DNA of 64,000 bases. Origin: Pseudoalteromonas luteoviolacea. Its GTDB lineage: Bacteria; Pseudomonadota; Gammaproteobacteria; Enterobacterales; Alteromonadaceae. The position numbers were made by a program, and so were the translations under genes. The DNA lies in NCBI RefSeq assembly GCF_001750165.1, contig NZ_CP015411.1:1640001-1704000 (forward strand). The letters are read 5' to 3'. The notes below the pieces were generated by a model that was not told where the DNA came from, ran no database searches, and was given only the letters and a program-made list of their open reading frames with translations. Positions 18,864 to 28,082 of the stretch are shown here, one piece after another (the stretch's first letter is position 1; every line of letters begins with the position of its first letter).

Positions 18864-20438
18864 ATGCAAAAATTCTTTAAGCCAACTCTCATCACGGCCA
18901 TGCTGCTAACAGCCTCCTGTACCATGTTGCCTGACTCAACACCTAAGGTCTCGGATTCAAGTGGTCCTAAGAATATTATTTTAATGGTGTCTGATGGTAT
19001 TGGGTTTAATGGTTGGTTAGCTGCGGATTACTATCAAGGACTAGCTGGTCGGCAAACGTATCAAGTTCAACGTCCAGACGGCACTAAGCCATTAGTGCTT
19101 GGTCTGGCACACAGCGCGTTAAACTTAATTGATGAAAACGGTAATACCTTAGCCAGAGGTACAGATTTATCAAAAGCCGCTGGGGCAGTTGATCAAGGCT
19201 ACGATCCGCAAACGCGTTGGCAACGATTTGAAAATGCCATGCTTAATGATTATTTGGAGTCGGGCAGTTATACCTCTTACACGGACAGTGCTGCTGCTGG
19301 GACTGCTTTGATGAGTGGCCGAAAGACTTCTGTAGGGCGCATTAATATGGATTGGAGTAATAGTGAGGAGTTTGACACGATTGCACAAATTGCGATGAAA
19401 CAGGGTTTATCTGCCGGTACAGTGACATCTGTGATGGTTTCACACGCAACGCCTGCGGCGGCGGTTGCACACAATGTTTCTCGTAACAACTACGCCGAAA
19501 TATTTAATGAGATGCATGACTCTGGGCTGTCGGTAATCATGGGAGCGGGTCACCCTGTGTATGACTCAAGTGGTGAGTTGAAAGCGTCAGAAAAGCAAAC
19601 TTTTAAATATGTTGGTGGGGAGCAAACCTATCATGCAATCCGTGAAAACTCCGATGAGAAAACCTCGCGTTATATTGACTCAAAATCTGAGTTTGAAGCT
19701 TTGGCGCAAGGAAAAGCGCTGCCTGAGCGTGTAATAGGCATTGTTCGTTCAGGTTCAACTTTACAGGCTAGTCGAACTGGCTTAAATGACGCACATACGC
19801 CTTCAGGTATGGCATACAATAACAATGTACCAAGTTTGGCCACCATGAGTGTTGGCGCATTGAATGTATTGAACCAAGATCAAGACGGCTTTTTTGCGAT
19901 GATTGAAGGTGGCGCTGTTGATTGGATGGGGCACGCTAATAACATGCCTCGATTTATTGAAGAGCAAATTGATTTTAACCAAGCGGTTGATGCGGTAGTT
20001 AAATGGGTTGAAACCAATTCTAGCTGGAACGAAACTTTGCTGATTATCACCTCTGATCACGAATGTGGTGGTATTTGGGGAGAGGGCACTTGGACAAACG
20101 GTCAAGGTGGTGCTGTGGCAATGGATCGAAGCAAAGAATCTTTACAAACAGCACGGTTTAATCCTGCTGAAGACCAATTTAATGCCTTTTTAGCAGTGCA
20201 AAACCGTGGTAAAGGCAATATACCAGGATACCAATGGGCATCACGAAATCACACCAACGAATTAGTACCACTTTGGGTCATTGGCAAAGGCGCTGACAGT
20301 TTTAATGAGTTCATCCGCACAGATCCGAAAGCTGCGAAGCTTTGGGGTGAGCATTATAAATGGAATGGAAATTATGTAGATAACACCAGTGTGTTTGAAG
20401 TGATGGAAGCCGCAATATTGCGATCTGCCAATAAATAG
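18864..20438 (+). CDS. Alkaline phosphatase (PhoA family), lipoprotein
   Basis: Zinc-dependent phosphomonoesterase of 524 residues from the ATG at 18864; a TTG six codons earlier is less likely. Lipobox LLTASC near residue 19 suggests anchoring in a membrane facing the periplasm. Active-site features are clear: SDGIG with Asp44, the nucleophile Ser142 in DSAAAGTALMSGRKT, the ligands in EGGAVDWMGHANN, and the SDHECGG block near residue 398. The gene is single, between divergent M3 peptidase and a small same-strand gene. A Zur-like box upstream suggests control by zinc rather than, or as well as, by phosphate. No Pho box was recognised. Confidence 0.9.
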   Translation: MQKFFKPTLITAMLLTASCTMLPDSTPKVSDSSGPKNIILMVSDGIGFNGWLAADYYQGLAGRQTYQVQRPDGTKPLVLGLAHSALNLIDENGNTLARGTDLSKAAGAVDQGYDPQTRWQRFENAMLNDYLESGSYTSYTDSAAAGTALMSGRKTSVGRINMDWSNSEEFDTIAQIAMKQGLSAGTVTSVMVSHATPAAAVAHNVSRNNYAEIFNEMHDSGLSVIMGAGHPVYDSSGELKASEKQTFKYVGGEQTYHAIRENSDEKTSRYIDSKSEFEALAQGKALPERVIGIVRSGSTLQASRTGLNDAHTPSGMAYNNNVPSLATMSVGALNVLNQDQDGFFAMIEGGAVDWMGHANNMPRFIEEQIDFNQAVDAVVKWVETNSSWNETLLIITSDHECGGIWGEGTWTNGQGGAVAMDRSKESLQTARFNPAEDQFNAFLAVQNRGKGNIPGYQWASRNHTNELVPLWVIGKGADSFNEFIRTDPKAAKLWGEHYKWNGNYVDNTSVFEVMEAAILRSANK

Positions 20439-20600
20439 TTGCTCAATTATCCCGCAAGTATACTGTGTTCGTATGCTTACGTTGCATAGATTGGCACATC
20501 TAACGGTTTGCTTTTTAGATATCCCTTATAAACACTGTTTAAATATACAGTGTTTGTGGTATTGTGTATCAAAATTAAAAACAAACAACAGGAAAAAGCC

Positions 20601-21089
20601 ATGCTTCAAGCACTAGAGCACAATGAACCAAAGGATTTTGATTTTATTATTGGCGATTGGCAAGTGAAACACCGTCGATTAAAAGATATTCTCAGTGGCG
20701 CGCAGGAGTGGATTGAATTTGACGGGCAGTCATCGACAGTTAAAACGCTGGGTGGGTTTGGCAATGTGGAAGACAACCATTTACATATGCCTAATGAATC
20801 TGTGAGAGCGAAAGCGATACGCTCTTATAACAGTCAAACCAATGAGTGGTCTATTTGGTGGCTTGATGGACGAAATCCAACCGCAATGGATACGCCGGTA
20901 GTGGGTCAATTTTCTAACGGCGTCGGGCGTTTTTATGCTGATGAGGTATATAACGGAGTGCCAATTAAAGTCAGGTTTGTATGGGATTCAACTAACCCTG
21001 AAATGCCAACTTGGCAACAAGCATTTTCTAAAGATGGTGGCGAAACATGGGAAGTGAATTGGAAGATGGAATTTACTCGAGTACAGTAA
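20601..21089 (+). CDS. Calycin-like protein, 162 residues (DUF1579-type)
   Basis: Cytoplasmic protein starting MLQALEHNEPKDFDFIIGDWQVKHRRL behind a good ribosome site (CAGGAAAAAG). The FDFIIGDW start, then alternating beta strands and a terminal WEVNWKMEFTRV, fit the small beta-barrel DUF1579-like group, which has no established enzyme activity. Family assignment is by pattern only. It is 160 bases downstream of the phosphatase gene, probably under its own promoter. Confidence 0.6.
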   Translation: MLQALEHNEPKDFDFIIGDWQVKHRRLKDILSGAQEWIEFDGQSSTVKTLGGFGNVEDNHLHMPNESVRAKAIRSYNSQTNEWSIWWLDGRNPTAMDTPVVGQFSNGVGRFYADEVYNGVPIKVRFVWDSTNPEMPTWQQAFSKDGGETWEVNWKMEFTRVQ

Positions 21090-21183
21090 CGCTTACCTCT
21101 ATTTGCTAGTCACTTATAAAGTTGATGAGATAGGGAAATAGACGCTCATCTATTTCCCTTATTGCTAGCTATCAAATTTACCG

Positions 21184-23172
21184 CTAGCCAAATGTCACTC
21201 TAATCCCCGCATTGACGGTGAATCCATCATTTCGAGACCAAATATCGGTTGTCCAACGTCCACTAGATGCTTGTTGTGGGAGCACTAAAGCGTAGTCTTT
21301 TGTTTGGCGAACATTTAATAAGTTTTCTGCATTTAAAAACCAACTGACATTACCCAGCGTGATTTGACCGAGCAACCCTAAGTGCCAATAAGGATCGCTA
21401 TTGTCTAAATATGGATTGTTTTCTAGTTTTTGTGTACCAGTGTAATATGCTTCGAACCCGACTAAGTGACTGCCATGCTCTTCCCACATGATCACCGCAC
21501 CAGCCGAGTGCCTTGGTGTTAAAGCAAGAGGCTCTTGACCAAAGCTTATTAATGTCTCTTTACTGGCATCGGTATATAAGTAGCTGGCGGTCAATTTAAT
21601 GTCATGCCAACGATAACGTAGTAACAATTCAGTGCCGCGAATTTCACTTTGTCCAGATGCATTGATGATACGCACAGTTTTACCAGATAAGGTACTAAGA
21701 TTGTCCAGCGGTTCAAGTTCCGTGACATTATCTACGTCAGAGGCAAATAAAGTGATGCTGGCCTCAACATTATTGAAAGTATAGCCAATATCAATGGATG
21801 CAGTGGTTGCGCGCTCGGCGTCTAAGTCTGATATCGGTGCAAGTCGAGAAAGACCTGTATCGTCAATGTCTTCGATAAAGGGGGTTGGTGCAAAGAACCC
21901 TTTTCCGTATGAGCCGCGAACAGTCCAATCACTTGGGTTGTAGAGCACTGAAACTCGAGGACTAAACTGCGTGCCATATTCACTGTGCCAATCAGCTCGG
22001 GCGCTTAATGACATAGCAATGTCGTGAGTGATGTCATAGTCTAATTGTGAAAATAAGCCTGGAACTTCAAACGTATAGTTAAACTCAGGGTAATTATCTG
22101 ATGAAAACTTATCGCTTTGATGCGCAATACCTACTAGCCAGGCCACGTCATCTGTATAGCCTGATAAGCTCGTTTCAAGCAGGTAGCTTTCATGCGTATC
22201 ATTTTCCAGTACTTGGCCGTATTGATGCTCGTGATCTTGATGCATTGCTGCACCTCTCACATTCAGGTTGAATATCTCACCAAGCGGTTGCTCAAAAATG
22301 AAGCCGCTGTCGAGTCTTGTTGTATCTTGTGCTTGAACAAATGGCTGTCCATCAGGCATGACTGCACCTTCAAGTGTACCGGCTGTGCGCTGCTCCGTCA
22401 TGGCGCCAAACGTGGCATATAAATTTGCACCGTTGTCATTAGACCAATATAGTCGAGGCCGCATAGTTGCTCTGTTATACGCGGCCATATCTATCCAACC
22501 ATCATGATCAAGGTCTTTTGCAGCTTGGTGATGAGCACCTGCGGTTATGGAGGTACTGATCTCATCTGTTACTGGCGAAGCGACATAAGCTGTGATGTCT
22601 TGGCCATCTTTAGAGGTGGCATTAAACAAAACTTCTCCTTCAAACTCGTCAGAAGGCGTTCGCGATATTAGATTGATAACACCGCCAAGTGCCGAGCCGC
22701 CGTAAAGTGATGATGCAGAGCCTTTAATGATTTCTACATTGGCAAGGTCTGTTGGTGGGATCTGAAGTAATCCGATTGATGTGCTTTGGCCGCCGTATAA
22801 AGGTAAGCCGTCGCTTAATAGCTGGGTATAACGGCCGTATAAGCCTTGCAATCTAATATTGGCACTGCCCAAAGCAGGGGACGTATTTTGTACTCTGACG
22901 CCTCCGGTTTCAGCAACCAACATTGAAATATTGCCCGGCCTCATCAGTGCTTTTTCTTGCACTTCTTCAGCATTGATGACTTCGGTTCGTGTCGCTGACT
23001 CTGTCACGATTCGACCAAGTCTAGATGCGGTAACTTGGATTTTCTCAACGTGTTTATTGTTATGGTCGTGGTGGTCACCATGGTTTTTTTCATGATGGTG
23101 ATGTTCACCCGCGTAAGATACACATGGCAGCAGCATCGCCGATATGGCGATTGTAGAATAGGTGTTTAGCAT
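21184..23172 (-). CDS. TonB-dependent receptor with His-rich N-terminus
   Basis: Outer-membrane receptor, 662 residues from the ATG at 23172, which has an excellent ribosome site (AGAGGTAAAA). After a 21-residue signal peptide come nine His in 20 residues (GEHHHHEKNHGDHHDH...), then a TonB-box-like segment KIQVTASR and the plug domain with SASSLYGGSALGGVINLISRT. The barrel ends in the C-terminal VNAGIRVTFG, with terminal Phe-Gly. The His-rich tail suggests binding of zinc, copper or nickel, as in ZnuD-like receptors. It follows a Cys-rich small gene on the same strand, 90 bases away. Substrate is inference. Confidence 0.85.
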   Translation of the reverse strand: MLNTYSTIAISAMLLPCVSYAGEHHHHEKNHGDHHDHNNKHVEKIQVTASRLGRIVTESATRTEVINAEEVQEKALMRPGNISMLVAETGGVRVQNTSPALGSANIRLQGLYGRYTQLLSDGLPLYGGQSTSIGLLQIPPTDLANVEIIKGSASSLYGGSALGGVINLISRTPSDEFEGEVLFNATSKDGQDITAYVASPVTDEISTSITAGAHHQAAKDLDHDGWIDMAAYNRATMRPRLYWSNDNGANLYATFGAMTEQRTAGTLEGAVMPDGQPFVQAQDTTRLDSGFIFEQPLGEIFNLNVRGAAMHQDHEHQYGQVLENDTHESYLLETSLSGYTDDVAWLVGIAHQSDKFSSDNYPEFNYTFEVPGLFSQLDYDITHDIAMSLSARADWHSEYGTQFSPRVSVLYNPSDWTVRGSYGKGFFAPTPFIEDIDDTGLSRLAPISDLDAERATTASIDIGYTFNNVEASITLFASDVDNVTELEPLDNLSTLSGKTVRIINASGQSEIRGTELLLRYRWHDIKLTASYLYTDASKETLISFGQEPLALTPRHSAGAVIMWEEHGSHLVGFEAYYTGTQKLENNPYLDNSDPYWHLGLLGQITLGNVSWFLNAENLLNVRQTKDYALVLPQQASSGRWTTDIWSRNDGFTVNAGIRVTFG

Positions 23173-23262
23173 TTTTACCTCTAAGCATGCGAAAACAGGT
23201 CGCATATTGCGCAAAATTATTTAAAAGTTGTTTAAATGTGCGAATTGCGGGCGCACTAACCC

Positions 23263-23622
23263 TTAAGAGGCAAAAATAGGGGGACGAAAAAGTGAATCTT
23301 GTACTTTGATTGGGTGTTCACGGGAGATATTGAACAACATGTGGTGATATTTAGAGAATGATACGGAGTGATTGTCTGGTTTTACATAAGCAAAAGTCAT
23401 ACATGCATTGGATGGACAGATGCACTCGTCCTCACAACAATCGACCTCACAGCAATCGTCTTCGTTTTGAGTACCACCTTCTAATATCTGTTGAGAGTCT
23501 GAATCAGCAACAAGCGTTAATCCTTGCTCAAAGGACATAACAAAGTTATATGCAAGCGACTGGCCGATAAAGGCAACTAACACAGCAACGATAATCAATA
23601 CATGTGATACGGGCTTAAGCAT
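23263..23622 (-). CDS. Cys-rich exported protein, partner of the TonB receptor
   Basis: 119 residues with an N-terminal hydrophobic segment (about 7-24) acting as a signal or anchor. Residues 57-74 hold seven cysteines in the pattern CCxxxCCxxxCxCxxxxC, interspersed with Asp and Glu, a likely metal-binding patch; the C-terminus ends DSLFRPPIFAS. I do not recognise the family. It lies directly upstream of the His-rich TonB receptor on the same strand, so the pair probably forms an operon handling a soft or borderline metal. The start ATG at 23622 has weak ribosome site AGAGCCC. Confidence 0.65.
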   Translation of the reverse strand: MLKPVSHVLIIVAVLVAFIGQSLAYNFVMSFEQGLTLVADSDSQQILEGGTQNEDDCCEVDCCEDECICPSNACMTFAYVKPDNHSVSFSKYHHMLFNISREHPIKVQDSLFRPPIFAS

Positions 23623-24006
23623 AGGGCTCTCAATAACTCAATTGCGCGTACTGTAAAATATTTTATCTAACTTGTGAATAGCTATGCGATTAATGGAATA
23701 TAAAGCTATGCATTAACTTTGTATGCAAGTGCAACAGTGCTGTAGGTTGTTGCACTTATAAACTATGTTGGAGTGAAGGGCTGAGTAATTTTACAACTGA
23801 TGGTGTTTTCACTATGCATAAAAGTGAACTACATTACTTACCTAAGTGGCTTTAACTTTGTTTAGAACTAAAAATTAGGTCTTCTTTAAGCGTGCAATAG
23901 AGAGGGACTTGTTGGAGAGACGATCTTTTAATAGGTTTCTTAACTTTTAACCTTGTTTATCAAATAACCGAAACACAGCCTAACTTTCGGTTACTAAGTT
24001 TGCTTT
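23623..24006. other. Non-coding spacer upstream of the Cys-rich/TonB operon
   Basis: About 380 bases without a gene. No Fur or Zur box was recognised. The promoter of the Cys-rich gene must lie at the left end, near the AT-rich TAAAATATTTTATC at 23656, itself a near-palindrome. Confidence 0.4.
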
Positions 24007-24267
24007 TTATATTCTACCTTTTCCTTCACAAATATAGACTGGCATTCCAGCACCTATTGGATAGTAACAATTTGTATAGATGATATAGATGCCAGGGTAC
24101 ATTGCTTTAAACTCATTTCTAAACTTAGCTGTGGCCTGACTTTTAGTGACGTATGTGTAATGTGTACTATAACTGACTTCTCTGGCTGATGCTGTGGATG
24201 CCAATGATGCAAATAATGTTGTCGCGGCAACAGCAGTGATGAATATAGCTTTTATTTTTGAATACAT
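24007..24267 (-). CDS. Small secreted protein, 86 residues
   Basis: Unrecognised. A clear signal peptide (MYSKIKAIFITAVAATTLFASLASTASA) leaves a mature part of about 58 residues with two cysteines (NCYYPIGAGMPVYICEG) that could form a disulfide. The start has AAAAAAGGAATT upstream, a good ribosome site. It is isolated between two AT-rich spacers. Tyr-rich (YSTHYTYVTK). Several other small secreted proteins occur in the window, but I see no sequence kinship to this one. Confidence 0.55.
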   Translation of the reverse strand: MYSKIKAIFITAVAATTLFASLASTASAREVSYSTHYTYVTKSQATAKFRNEFKAMYPGIYIIYTNCYYPIGAGMPVYICEGKGRI

Positions 24268-24674
24268 ATTAATTCCTTTTTTGTTTGAAAATTAGACAGT
24301 ATTGTTTCTGTTTTATTAATTCAAATGAAAATTATGCATATTGGTTTTATTTTTAAAACTATCTGATTTTTTGTGCTTAAAGCTTCATGGTTTTTAGTAT
24401 TTGTTTTTAAATTGATTTTTGGTGTTTTTTTCAATGGCATTAAATTAATAATAAAATTTTATTTAAAAGTTAACAATAATGTAGATGGTTATTATTTTAA
24501 ATGTTGTATTAGTGTGTATCAGGGTACGTATTTATTTGTGGAGTTCTGATTATTTTCAAACTTTTATTTATCTATAAAAGGTAAAAATGAAAGCAAAGTG
24601 TAAAAAAAGTGTGTTATCTTGGTTTTGTTGCGCAACATATATACATTTGAACACTTTAAAATATGAGGATAACC
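24268..24674. other. AT-rich divergent spacer with a 12-bp palindrome
   Basis: About 400 bases, very AT-rich, no gene. TGTTGCGCAACA at 24626-24637 is a perfect palindrome that stands out from the AT-rich background and lies 38 bases before the next ATG, where an operator is expected. Confidence 0.5.
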
Positions 24675-25646
24675 ATGAAATTCAAATACGCTGCATTGTT
24701 AGGCGTTATCTCTGCTATTACATTGTCACCTGTTGCAAACGCCTACTTATATAAAGATCCAGGCTACGTGGAGCGCAATGTAAGAACGATTGAAAAAAAC
24801 AATGTGATTGGTCAATCACACCAATATCGTGATCAGCAGGGTTGGATGTATGTCGATCAGGTAAGCAATGGCGCAACGCAAGGGGCGTATCAAGCTGGCA
24901 ACTGGGTGAAACTTCACAATCGCAACTTTAAAATGTCTATTGGGGAGCTTGAGTTTTCGTTTAATCCGAGCAAACTCGACTGTACACAAGGTATGAGCTT
25001 TAACTTTACTGTAGGCGATGACACTGTCGCGAGTTTTAAACCTAATTGTGATGACTTGCTTAATGCGTCTGTTACCTACCCAGTTGAGTACTATTTTGAT
25101 CTGATCCCAGAGCCAATTAAGCCTAAAGTTGAGCTTCCGCTAGACCCGCTAGGGTTATTAAAAGTGGGAGTTAAATTTGGAGCAGGTGTTGAAGCCGGCG
25201 CTGAATTTACTGTGGGAGGTGTGATTGGCGGTCATGGTAATGAAGAGCCATACGAAGTCGATGGCGTGAGACGTCCTGACTACATCTATGCATCTGTTGA
25301 ACCATTTGTTGGTGGTTTGGTGTCAAGCTCAGCCTACGGTTCATTTGGTCATGGGATTTCTGAAGCGGGTGTGAAAGGTAAGTTAAATCTGCTAAAAGTG
25401 AAAGGAAAAGGCTATGTAGAGGCGGGCATTCGTCGTGTAGTGCAGGACTCGCAAGTCATTGAGCAAGGCTTTTTAGAACTTAAAATTAGCACCAAGCTCA
25501 CAGGTGGTGACGGTAAGATTCAAGCTTACTGTAAGAAGTTGTGGGGGTTACTGCAGTTTAATGTGGATGTGATGAAGTGGGATCCACTGTATACACGTGA
25601 AACCGTGTTGTACGAGTATGCAAGCCCTGTTTGGGAAAATCTATAA
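24675..25646 (+). CDS. Secreted beta-rich protein, 323 residues, unknown
   Basis: Start ATG at 24675 with TGAGGATAACC; an ATG four codons earlier lies in the ribosome site itself. Signal peptide MKFKYAALLGVISAITLSPVANA is followed by a Tyr-rich N-terminal part and alternating strands with glycine-rich amphipathic stretches (GVKFGAGVEAGAEFTVGGVIGG, seen as two halves), three or four cysteines (two near CTQGMSF and PNCDDL). No family recognised. It is linked to the next gene by 49 bases, with a hairpin between them, so they probably act together. Confidence 0.55.
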   Translation: MKFKYAALLGVISAITLSPVANAYLYKDPGYVERNVRTIEKNNVIGQSHQYRDQQGWMYVDQVSNGATQGAYQAGNWVKLHNRNFKMSIGELEFSFNPSKLDCTQGMSFNFTVGDDTVASFKPNCDDLLNASVTYPVEYYFDLIPEPIKPKVELPLDPLGLLKVGVKFGAGVEAGAEFTVGGVIGGHGNEEPYEVDGVRRPDYIYASVEPFVGGLVSSSAYGSFGHGISEAGVKGKLNLLKVKGKGYVEAGIRRVVQDSQVIEQGFLELKISTKLTGGDGKIQAYCKKLWGLLQFNVDVMKWDPLYTRETVLYEYASPVWENL

Positions 25647-25657
25647 CAACAGAAGTA

Positions 25658-25684
25658 GTGGTGGCTCAACCAGCCACCACTTTT
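25658..25684 (+). terminator. Intercistronic hairpin between the two linked periplasmic-protein genes
   Basis: GTGGTGGCT, five-base loop, AGCCACCAC and TTTT: a 9-bp perfect GC-rich stem with a short T run, 12 bases after the first stop and only 11 before the next ATG. It may attenuate the downstream gene. Confidence 0.6.
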
Positions 25685-25695
25685 GAGAAGATTTC

Positions 25696-27261
25696 ATGAA
25701 AAAAACAATTTTTATGTGCGTCGCTGCGGTATTGTTTATTAGTTTGATGGTAATTAATTTTTCCTCGAGTCAGACACCGCATCAGGAAAAATTGACAGAT
25801 ACCACGTCAATGACCGAGGACAAGTCGGTGCTTAAAACATACTTCTTCGCTTACCAAGTCGATATTCACTCAGCAGTGTTGAGTGACAGCGGCAGTGCCA
25901 TGACATTTTCTGAGCTGAGTTGGCAAATGCACTTTCAGCCACATGCCACAGCTTCGACAAAGTCTGCAGCGATGCTCAGCGATATTGTGTTTATGACAGA
26001 TAATAAACTGCAAACGATGCCAGCCCAATTACCATTTTTGGTGAAGTATCAGTCACGGCGATTTACTGAGTTAGATATGCTTGGCTTGAATGAGCAGCAC
26101 CCACTCTTTGTGGTATCAAAAGTGCTGGATTTAATGAGTTATTCATTGGAGTCGCCTCTAACATTTGAAGATGCTTTGGGTGTTAAGACTTTTCAATATA
26201 TTGAACAAGAGAATGTGATTGAACGAGTGATAACTGCGCAGCAAAAATATGCAGACAATCAAGAACAGGAGCTGTGGAAAATCACCGTTAATAAAGAGGA
26301 ACCTGGCTACCCGTTAACTCTAGAGTACGATAATAAACAAATTTGGCAACGTAACGGGCAGCGCTATGAGGTTGTGCAAACAGTCACTGTGACGCCAATT
26401 AAGCATACATCATTTGATCCCGTTGATTGGGTTGCCAACCACAATCAATCCATTCAACCCGCGACACCTTCGAGTCAAGCAGAGGTTAAAGTGACGAATG
26501 ATAATTTTATCAGTCTTATACAGTCACTGCAGAGTAATTTAGATCCAAACTTGGCCAAAGAAATTGGTTTATATATGTTGAAAAGCTTTGATCAGAGCGA
26601 ATTGAAAGCCCTTTTTAAAGCACATGACGGTTTGTCTTCTGCTTTTATTTACGCATTGCAAAAAGCGCAAACGATGCAAGCAGAGCAGATGATTTCAGAT
26701 TTATTGACTGATGATAGTCTTGGTGTACAAGTCCAGCAAAAGCTTGTTATGGCACTTGGGCGCTTTGAAAATGCATCTGATGTTGGTTTTTCAAGTTTAA
26801 GGAGCCTAGTAGAACAGGATACAAATACTGTGCTGTCTGACATGGCGTTGTTAAGCATGGGAACAATGAGTAAGTTTTCACCAGCACAATCATCACAAGT
26901 AGCTGATTATTTAGCTCATCAAATGCAACATCCAAAACAGTTATCAACGGCGATTTTGGCGATGGCAAATACTAAAAATCCAGTGCTCATAGCCAAGTTA
27001 CCCGAGTTACTGCATCACTCAGATGCGCAGGTACGTAAAAATACCATCAAATCACTAGGGAGAATGGCGGATTATCAAGATCAAGTGGTTACAAGTTTGT
27101 TGTCGTCTCCACAAATGGCTGAAATTGATGCGTTTGCACGTGTTTATCAGCAAGCAAATTATAAGTTATCTGCAATGAACATTGAGCGATTGGAACAACT
27201 GTATCAATCGCAAACCAATCCGGTGATTAAAAAGCGATTAAGTACAATTATGAACATGTAA
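25696..27261 (+). CDS. Exported protein with HEAT-like repeats, 521 residues
   Basis: An N-terminal hydrophobic segment (about 5-24) serves as signal or anchor. Residues about 45-250 are beta-rich; residues about 265-515 are helical and repeat-like, with HEAT-type units such as ALGRFENASDVGFSSLRSLV, LLSMGTMSKFSP and QVRKNTIKSLGRMADYQDQVV. The order (N-terminal sheet then superhelix) recalls the lipid-transfer module of vitellogenin-like proteins; this is a structural guess, not a recognised match. Immediately upstream is a secreted beta-rich protein, with which it may form a complex. No catalytic residues seen. Confidence 0.55.
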   Translation: MKKTIFMCVAAVLFISLMVINFSSSQTPHQEKLTDTTSMTEDKSVLKTYFFAYQVDIHSAVLSDSGSAMTFSELSWQMHFQPHATASTKSAAMLSDIVFMTDNKLQTMPAQLPFLVKYQSRRFTELDMLGLNEQHPLFVVSKVLDLMSYSLESPLTFEDALGVKTFQYIEQENVIERVITAQQKYADNQEQELWKITVNKEEPGYPLTLEYDNKQIWQRNGQRYEVVQTVTVTPIKHTSFDPVDWVANHNQSIQPATPSSQAEVKVTNDNFISLIQSLQSNLDPNLAKEIGLYMLKSFDQSELKALFKAHDGLSSAFIYALQKAQTMQAEQMISDLLTDDSLGVQVQQKLVMALGRFENASDVGFSSLRSLVEQDTNTVLSDMALLSMGTMSKFSPAQSSQVADYLAHQMQHPKQLSTAILAMANTKNPVLIAKLPELLHHSDAQVRKNTIKSLGRMADYQDQVVTSLLSSPQMAEIDAFARVYQQANYKLSAMNIERLEQLYQSQTNPVIKKRLSTIMNM

Positions 27262-27611
27262 TTTTTCAATTCAGGATTGTCATGCCCAAAAAGTGAGCCT
27301 CTGTTTGTTCAGCAACGGGGCTCACCATATATACTCTACAACTCATTGTATGCAAATGCGTTTATATCGTTTTCATTGCTACAGTAATCTGCATCAATTT
27401 TTATGTGACCATCTGTATTGTTAGGTGAGCGTGTTGATGAAACTTTGAGGTGGTTATTACTTTATGTTGTTCTTTCTCAATCTAGTTTGATTTTCATTGA
27501 TAATTCGCAATGATTTCACATAGCCAATCTTGAGACATACACTCGAGGAGGCTTGTCTATTTGAAAGGTGTTAATTCGTTATTATCTACCAAATAGACAA
27601 CAGGTTATGCT
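27262..27611. other. Non-coding spacer between convergent genes, 350 bases
   Basis: No gene. GTGAGCC at 27293 and GGCTCAC at 27319 form a 7-bp stem with a long loop that may terminate the upstream gene, but there is no T run. Nothing else seen. Confidence 0.4.
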
Positions 27612-28082
27612 TTATTGTTTAACCCAATCAATGATATAGCCAACACAAATAAAGCTCATTGGTTGATCGTAAAAGTCTGGTCTACACCCACCAATTTCTG
27701 TTGCACCACGTTGTCTTAAAAAAGACTGGGCTTGCTCCGGTGAACCACCACGTGCCTCAATGAGTACTTTATCTTTACAGTATTTGATGTTTGTGGTTTT
27801 TGTATCTGAGTGTGAAAAGGGCACATTCGCAAAGCAAGTGGCGTAGTCTCGGCGATTAGTTGAAGGGTTAGTTATCCACTCTCCAATAAAAGTACGAGGT
27901 TGAGTGGTAAGGTGGATGTATTGTTCTACACGTTGGAAAGTGCTATTCATATAAACATGGCAGCTTGCTAAGCCTCCATAGTAGTTGGTGGTAACCGTTT
28001 CAACCTCTGTTTTACATTCTTGAGCAAATGCAGTTAAAGAAGAGAAACCTAAAAATAGGCTCGCTGCTAGTTGTTTTTTCAT
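27612..28082 (-). CDS. Secreted Cys-containing protein, 156 residues
   Basis: Unrecognised. Signal peptide MKKQLAASLFLGFSSLTAFA, then a mature part with six cysteines spaced through it (QECKTE, ASCHVY, ATCFAN, KYCKDK, GGCRPD, FICVGY), an even number that fits three disulfides. Ribosome site GAAGGAAGTTC precedes the ATG. It is a single gene between convergent and divergent neighbours. The mature sequence has little hydrophobic content, so a small periplasmic or extracellular domain is expected. Confidence 0.55.
   Translation of the reverse strand: MKKQLAASLFLGFSSLTAFAQECKTEVETVTTNYYGGLASCHVYMNSTFQRVEQYIHLTTQPRTFIGEWITNPSTNRRDYATCFANVPFSHSDTKTTNIKYCKDKVLIEARGGSPEQAQSFLRQRGATEIGGCRPDFYDQPMSFICVGYIIDWVKQ

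Noticed and set aside
23623..24006. Zur or Fur box for the His-rich TonB receptor operon
   Set aside because: Searched by eye on both strands; no sequence close to either consensus.
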